Source of the DNA: Dysgonomonas sp. UBA5412
GTDB lineage: Bacteria > Bacteroidota > Bacteroidia > Bacteroidales > Dysgonomonadaceae
Assembly (NCBI GenBank): GCA_002409595.1
Contig: DHNQ01000009.1
Location: 143,629-207,628 of the forward strand
Length of the DNA stretch: 64,000 nt
Reading direction: 5' to 3'
In this document: piece after piece, positions 62,489 through 64,000 of the stretch
Layout of the letters: every line of letters starts with the position of its first letter
Position numbering within the stretch: the stretch's first letter is position 1
Notes under the pieces: generated by a model
Databases searched by the model: none
The model's input: the letters and a program-made list of their open reading frames with translations, nothing else
What the model was told of the DNA's origin: nothing
Translations under genes and position numbers: made by a program

Positions 62489-63308
62489 TTCTGTAATCCG
62501 TACGGTGTATACACGGAGCACGGAGCGTATGTCATTGTGTACGGAGCACCCATGCCTCCCGCAGACGGAGTGCGCCCTCCGTATTCGAGGTTGGGTGAGC
62601 CCGTGAGCCGATAACCAACAGCCACCAACAGACCTACTCCGTACAGGCACCACATAAGGTCCCATCATCGGCATCAACCGGCGTCATCATGGATGGATCA
62701 CATGGATGCTACACTCGCAGCTCGCCGAATACTACTGCTGTACGTACGGAGTACTAGCACGAGGCTTCCAAACAATCATCCCACTTCTCACATACGTATT
62801 CCGTAGGTAGGTAGATGAAAACAACACTACTACTACTACCAAGTTCAAATCAATAGCCGATACCGCAGCCGGAATGAGCGCATGTCTTACCACGATCCTT
62901 CAAAACTCTATATGGAACTACTCCGTATTACGTTTTTGGGTCCGTTTTGAAGCCCTTTACGCCACAAAATCACTTTGTTGCTTGTATGCCGTACTCCGTA
63001 TAGAAGTTTTCCAGGTTCCGTTTTCAACCGTCAGCCCTTTTTTCTGAAAGGCACTCAACTGAACAGAACCAGCTCATGGTCTCAAATCTGTTCGTTGGTT
63101 CCTCCACCACGTTCCCTACTCATAGTATCTTGTGCCGCCTGTCTGCAGGCGCCTTCGGGCGGCAACAAATCACTCTCTCAATCATTATACGTCAAATACT
63201 ATATGCATAAGCGTCTTGCTCTCCCTGCACAACCAGCCTTCTTGGTTTGATCCACTCATGCATGGCTGATACGCCCACTATGGCAACAGAAAACTTAAGA
63301 AGCCCAGT
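62489..63308. other. fungal-like non-coding DNA and 3' flank of TDP1
   Basis: No bacterial gene or promoter. TACGGAGTA or its complement occurs at 62635-62644, 62745-62754, 62919-62927 and 62990-63000, with near matches elsewhere; this word is frequent in filamentous ascomycete intergenic DNA, as I recall. Short ORFs in this stretch have no family look and low-complexity content. Confidence 0.6.
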
Positions 63309-64000
63309 TTAGTAGAACCAAGGCTGCTGATCGGTACCCAACGGCTCCGCTGGGACTCGCATAGGTACGGGCACCGGGACAGGGCCGTTCTCAAAACGTG
63401 ATGCCAGCGTTGGTCCTGTTGCTGTTGAAACCGCCGCCTTTCCTTGGTCGTTATCAGAACCACCTGGCGCAAGTGGAATAACGACACCGCATTCCCAGTT
63501 ACGGCACGACATTTTCGGTTTGCCTGTAGAGCTGTCCTTGACCATCCGGCCCCTCCAAGCCCAACGTTAGCAGCTATCATTCCAGCTTTGCGGTGCAGTT
63601 ACTCACCAGGCACTCTCTGAAAGGTTGGCGCTACCAATGTAAGCCCAACCCTGAGAGCGTGGCGCTGCGCTGTTGTTCCCTTCACCGTTCTCTGCATTGC
63701 GGACAAAAATGAGCTTAGAGTGCATCAGGATGCCACCACGGTCATTGACGCAGTCGTGAATCAGCTCCCGCGGGAAGGTCGGTGCTCGCCACCACTTCTC
63801 TTGAAGGCAGATAGTACCCCCCGCCTAACAATGTGCCCCATGTTAGTCAATTTTTCACTGTTATAGGAACACATTATTCTTCGGAAAGAGACTCACTCCT
63901 CTACCGCCGCGGCTCTTGACAACTGTTTCTTCAGAAGGGAAGTAGATTCGGAATCGATCTTTGAACTTCTGCGAGATGCCTGATGTTTTCTGTGCCGATG
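63309..64000 (-). CDS. TDP1: tyrosyl-DNA phosphodiesterase 1, 3' part of a spliced eukaryotic gene (5' end outside window)
   Basis: Reading the minus strand in three exons gives one continuous TDP1 C-terminal half. Exon A (64000-63897) encodes '...KDRFRIYFPSEETVVKSRGG'. Exon B (63824-63607) has 'GTICLQEKWW', then the second HKN catalytic motif 'ILMHSKLIFV' and 'YIGSANLSESAW'. Exon C (63552-63309) continues 'GRMVKDSSTGKPKMSCRNWE' and ends 'GTDQQPWFY' stop. Introns (63896-63825, 72 nt; 63606-63553, 54 nt) start GTGAGT, carry CTAAC branch words and end AG; the phase is kept. TDP1 removes topoisomerase I adducts from DNA 3' ends in the nucleus. Short introns and the protein wording point to a filamentous fungus. 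Confidence 0.88.

Noticed and set aside
62305..62677. ORFs crossing the TC microsatellite on both strands
   Set aside because: Arg-Glu or Leu-Ser dipeptide runs are produced by the dinucleotide repeat and the reading crosses the bacterial/fungal break.
62975..63250. 91-codon ORF on the plus strand in the fungal part
   Set aside because: No family-like content; it lies in the 3' flank of TDP1.

Overview
Nearly all of this window (about 1-62,450) is AT-rich chromosomal DNA of a Bacteroidetes bacterium. The gene set fits Bacteroidales, and Dysgonomonas or a close relative is my best guess from memory. Evidence: a SusC/SusD pair, BatD/BatE, PASTA-protein/RluD/Ddl order, an HECLGH-type dipeptidyl peptidase III, a C-terminal T9SS-like domain, lipoproteins with short lipoboxes, start codons without clear Shine-Dalgarno sequences, and many copies of the Bacteroidetes promoter signature (TTG or TTTG, about 18-25 nt, then TAnnTTTG). 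The last 1.5 kb (about 62,450-64,000) is different: GC-richer, with a TC microsatellite, repeated TACGGAGTA words, and the 3' end of a spliced eukaryotic gene, tyrosyl-DNA phosphodiesterase 1, with two short introns. I read it as filamentous-fungal DNA joined to the bacterial contig, most likely an assembly chimera.

Layout. 1-3.7 kb: end of a BatD-like gene, batD, batE, a PAP2 phosphatase. 3.8-8.1 kb: small DNA-binding-like protein, universal stress protein, dipeptidyl peptidase III, DUF4274-like protein. 8.1-9.5 kb (minus): metallophosphoesterase lipoprotein and a small outer-membrane-like protein. 9.8-14.4 kb: small acidic protein, miaB, a three-gene YtxH/holin-like envelope operon, pepD. 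14.5-17.4 kb (minus): sirtuin, CBM9-like protein, GHL10-like lipoprotein in one tight operon. 17.5-23.8 kb: two FKBP isomerases, an Lrp/AsnC regulator, then PASTA protein-rluD-ddl-acyltransferase. 23.9-31.8 kb: DUF4468 protein, rnhB, metallophosphoesterase, a second GHL10-like lipoprotein, a THUMP rRNA methyltransferase, DUF4884 lipoprotein, pabC/pabB (folate) and a hypothetical. 32-40.8 kb: LPG-synthase-type membrane protein, ksgA, corA, ppk2 and a minus-strand operon bactofilin-pepP-thioredoxin-like-gamma carbonic anhydrase-nitroreductase. 41-46.9 kb: folB, a SpoU methyltransferase, a DUF4301 protein, a large secreted protein with a T9SS-like C-terminus, and a small signal-peptide protein broken by an in-frame TGA. 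47-56.8 kb: glutathione peroxidase, glpABC (anaerobic glycerol-3-phosphate dehydrogenase), a small orphan gene, a YdhR-like protein, TauE/DUF1634 exporter pair, tandem M28 peptidases. 57-62.2 kb (minus): susC-susD.

The bacterial part is mostly housekeeping with a peptide-using flavour (DPP III, PepD, PepP, two M28 peptidases) and some glycan-related functions (SusCD, two GHL10-like proteins, CBM9). I saw no rRNA, tRNA, CRISPR array, insertion sequence or prophage. The points most worth following up are the fungal gene and junction, the large secreted protein with its broken small partner, two shared intergenic operator-like repeat families, and the orphan 60-residue gene bracketed by a promoter and several hairpins.
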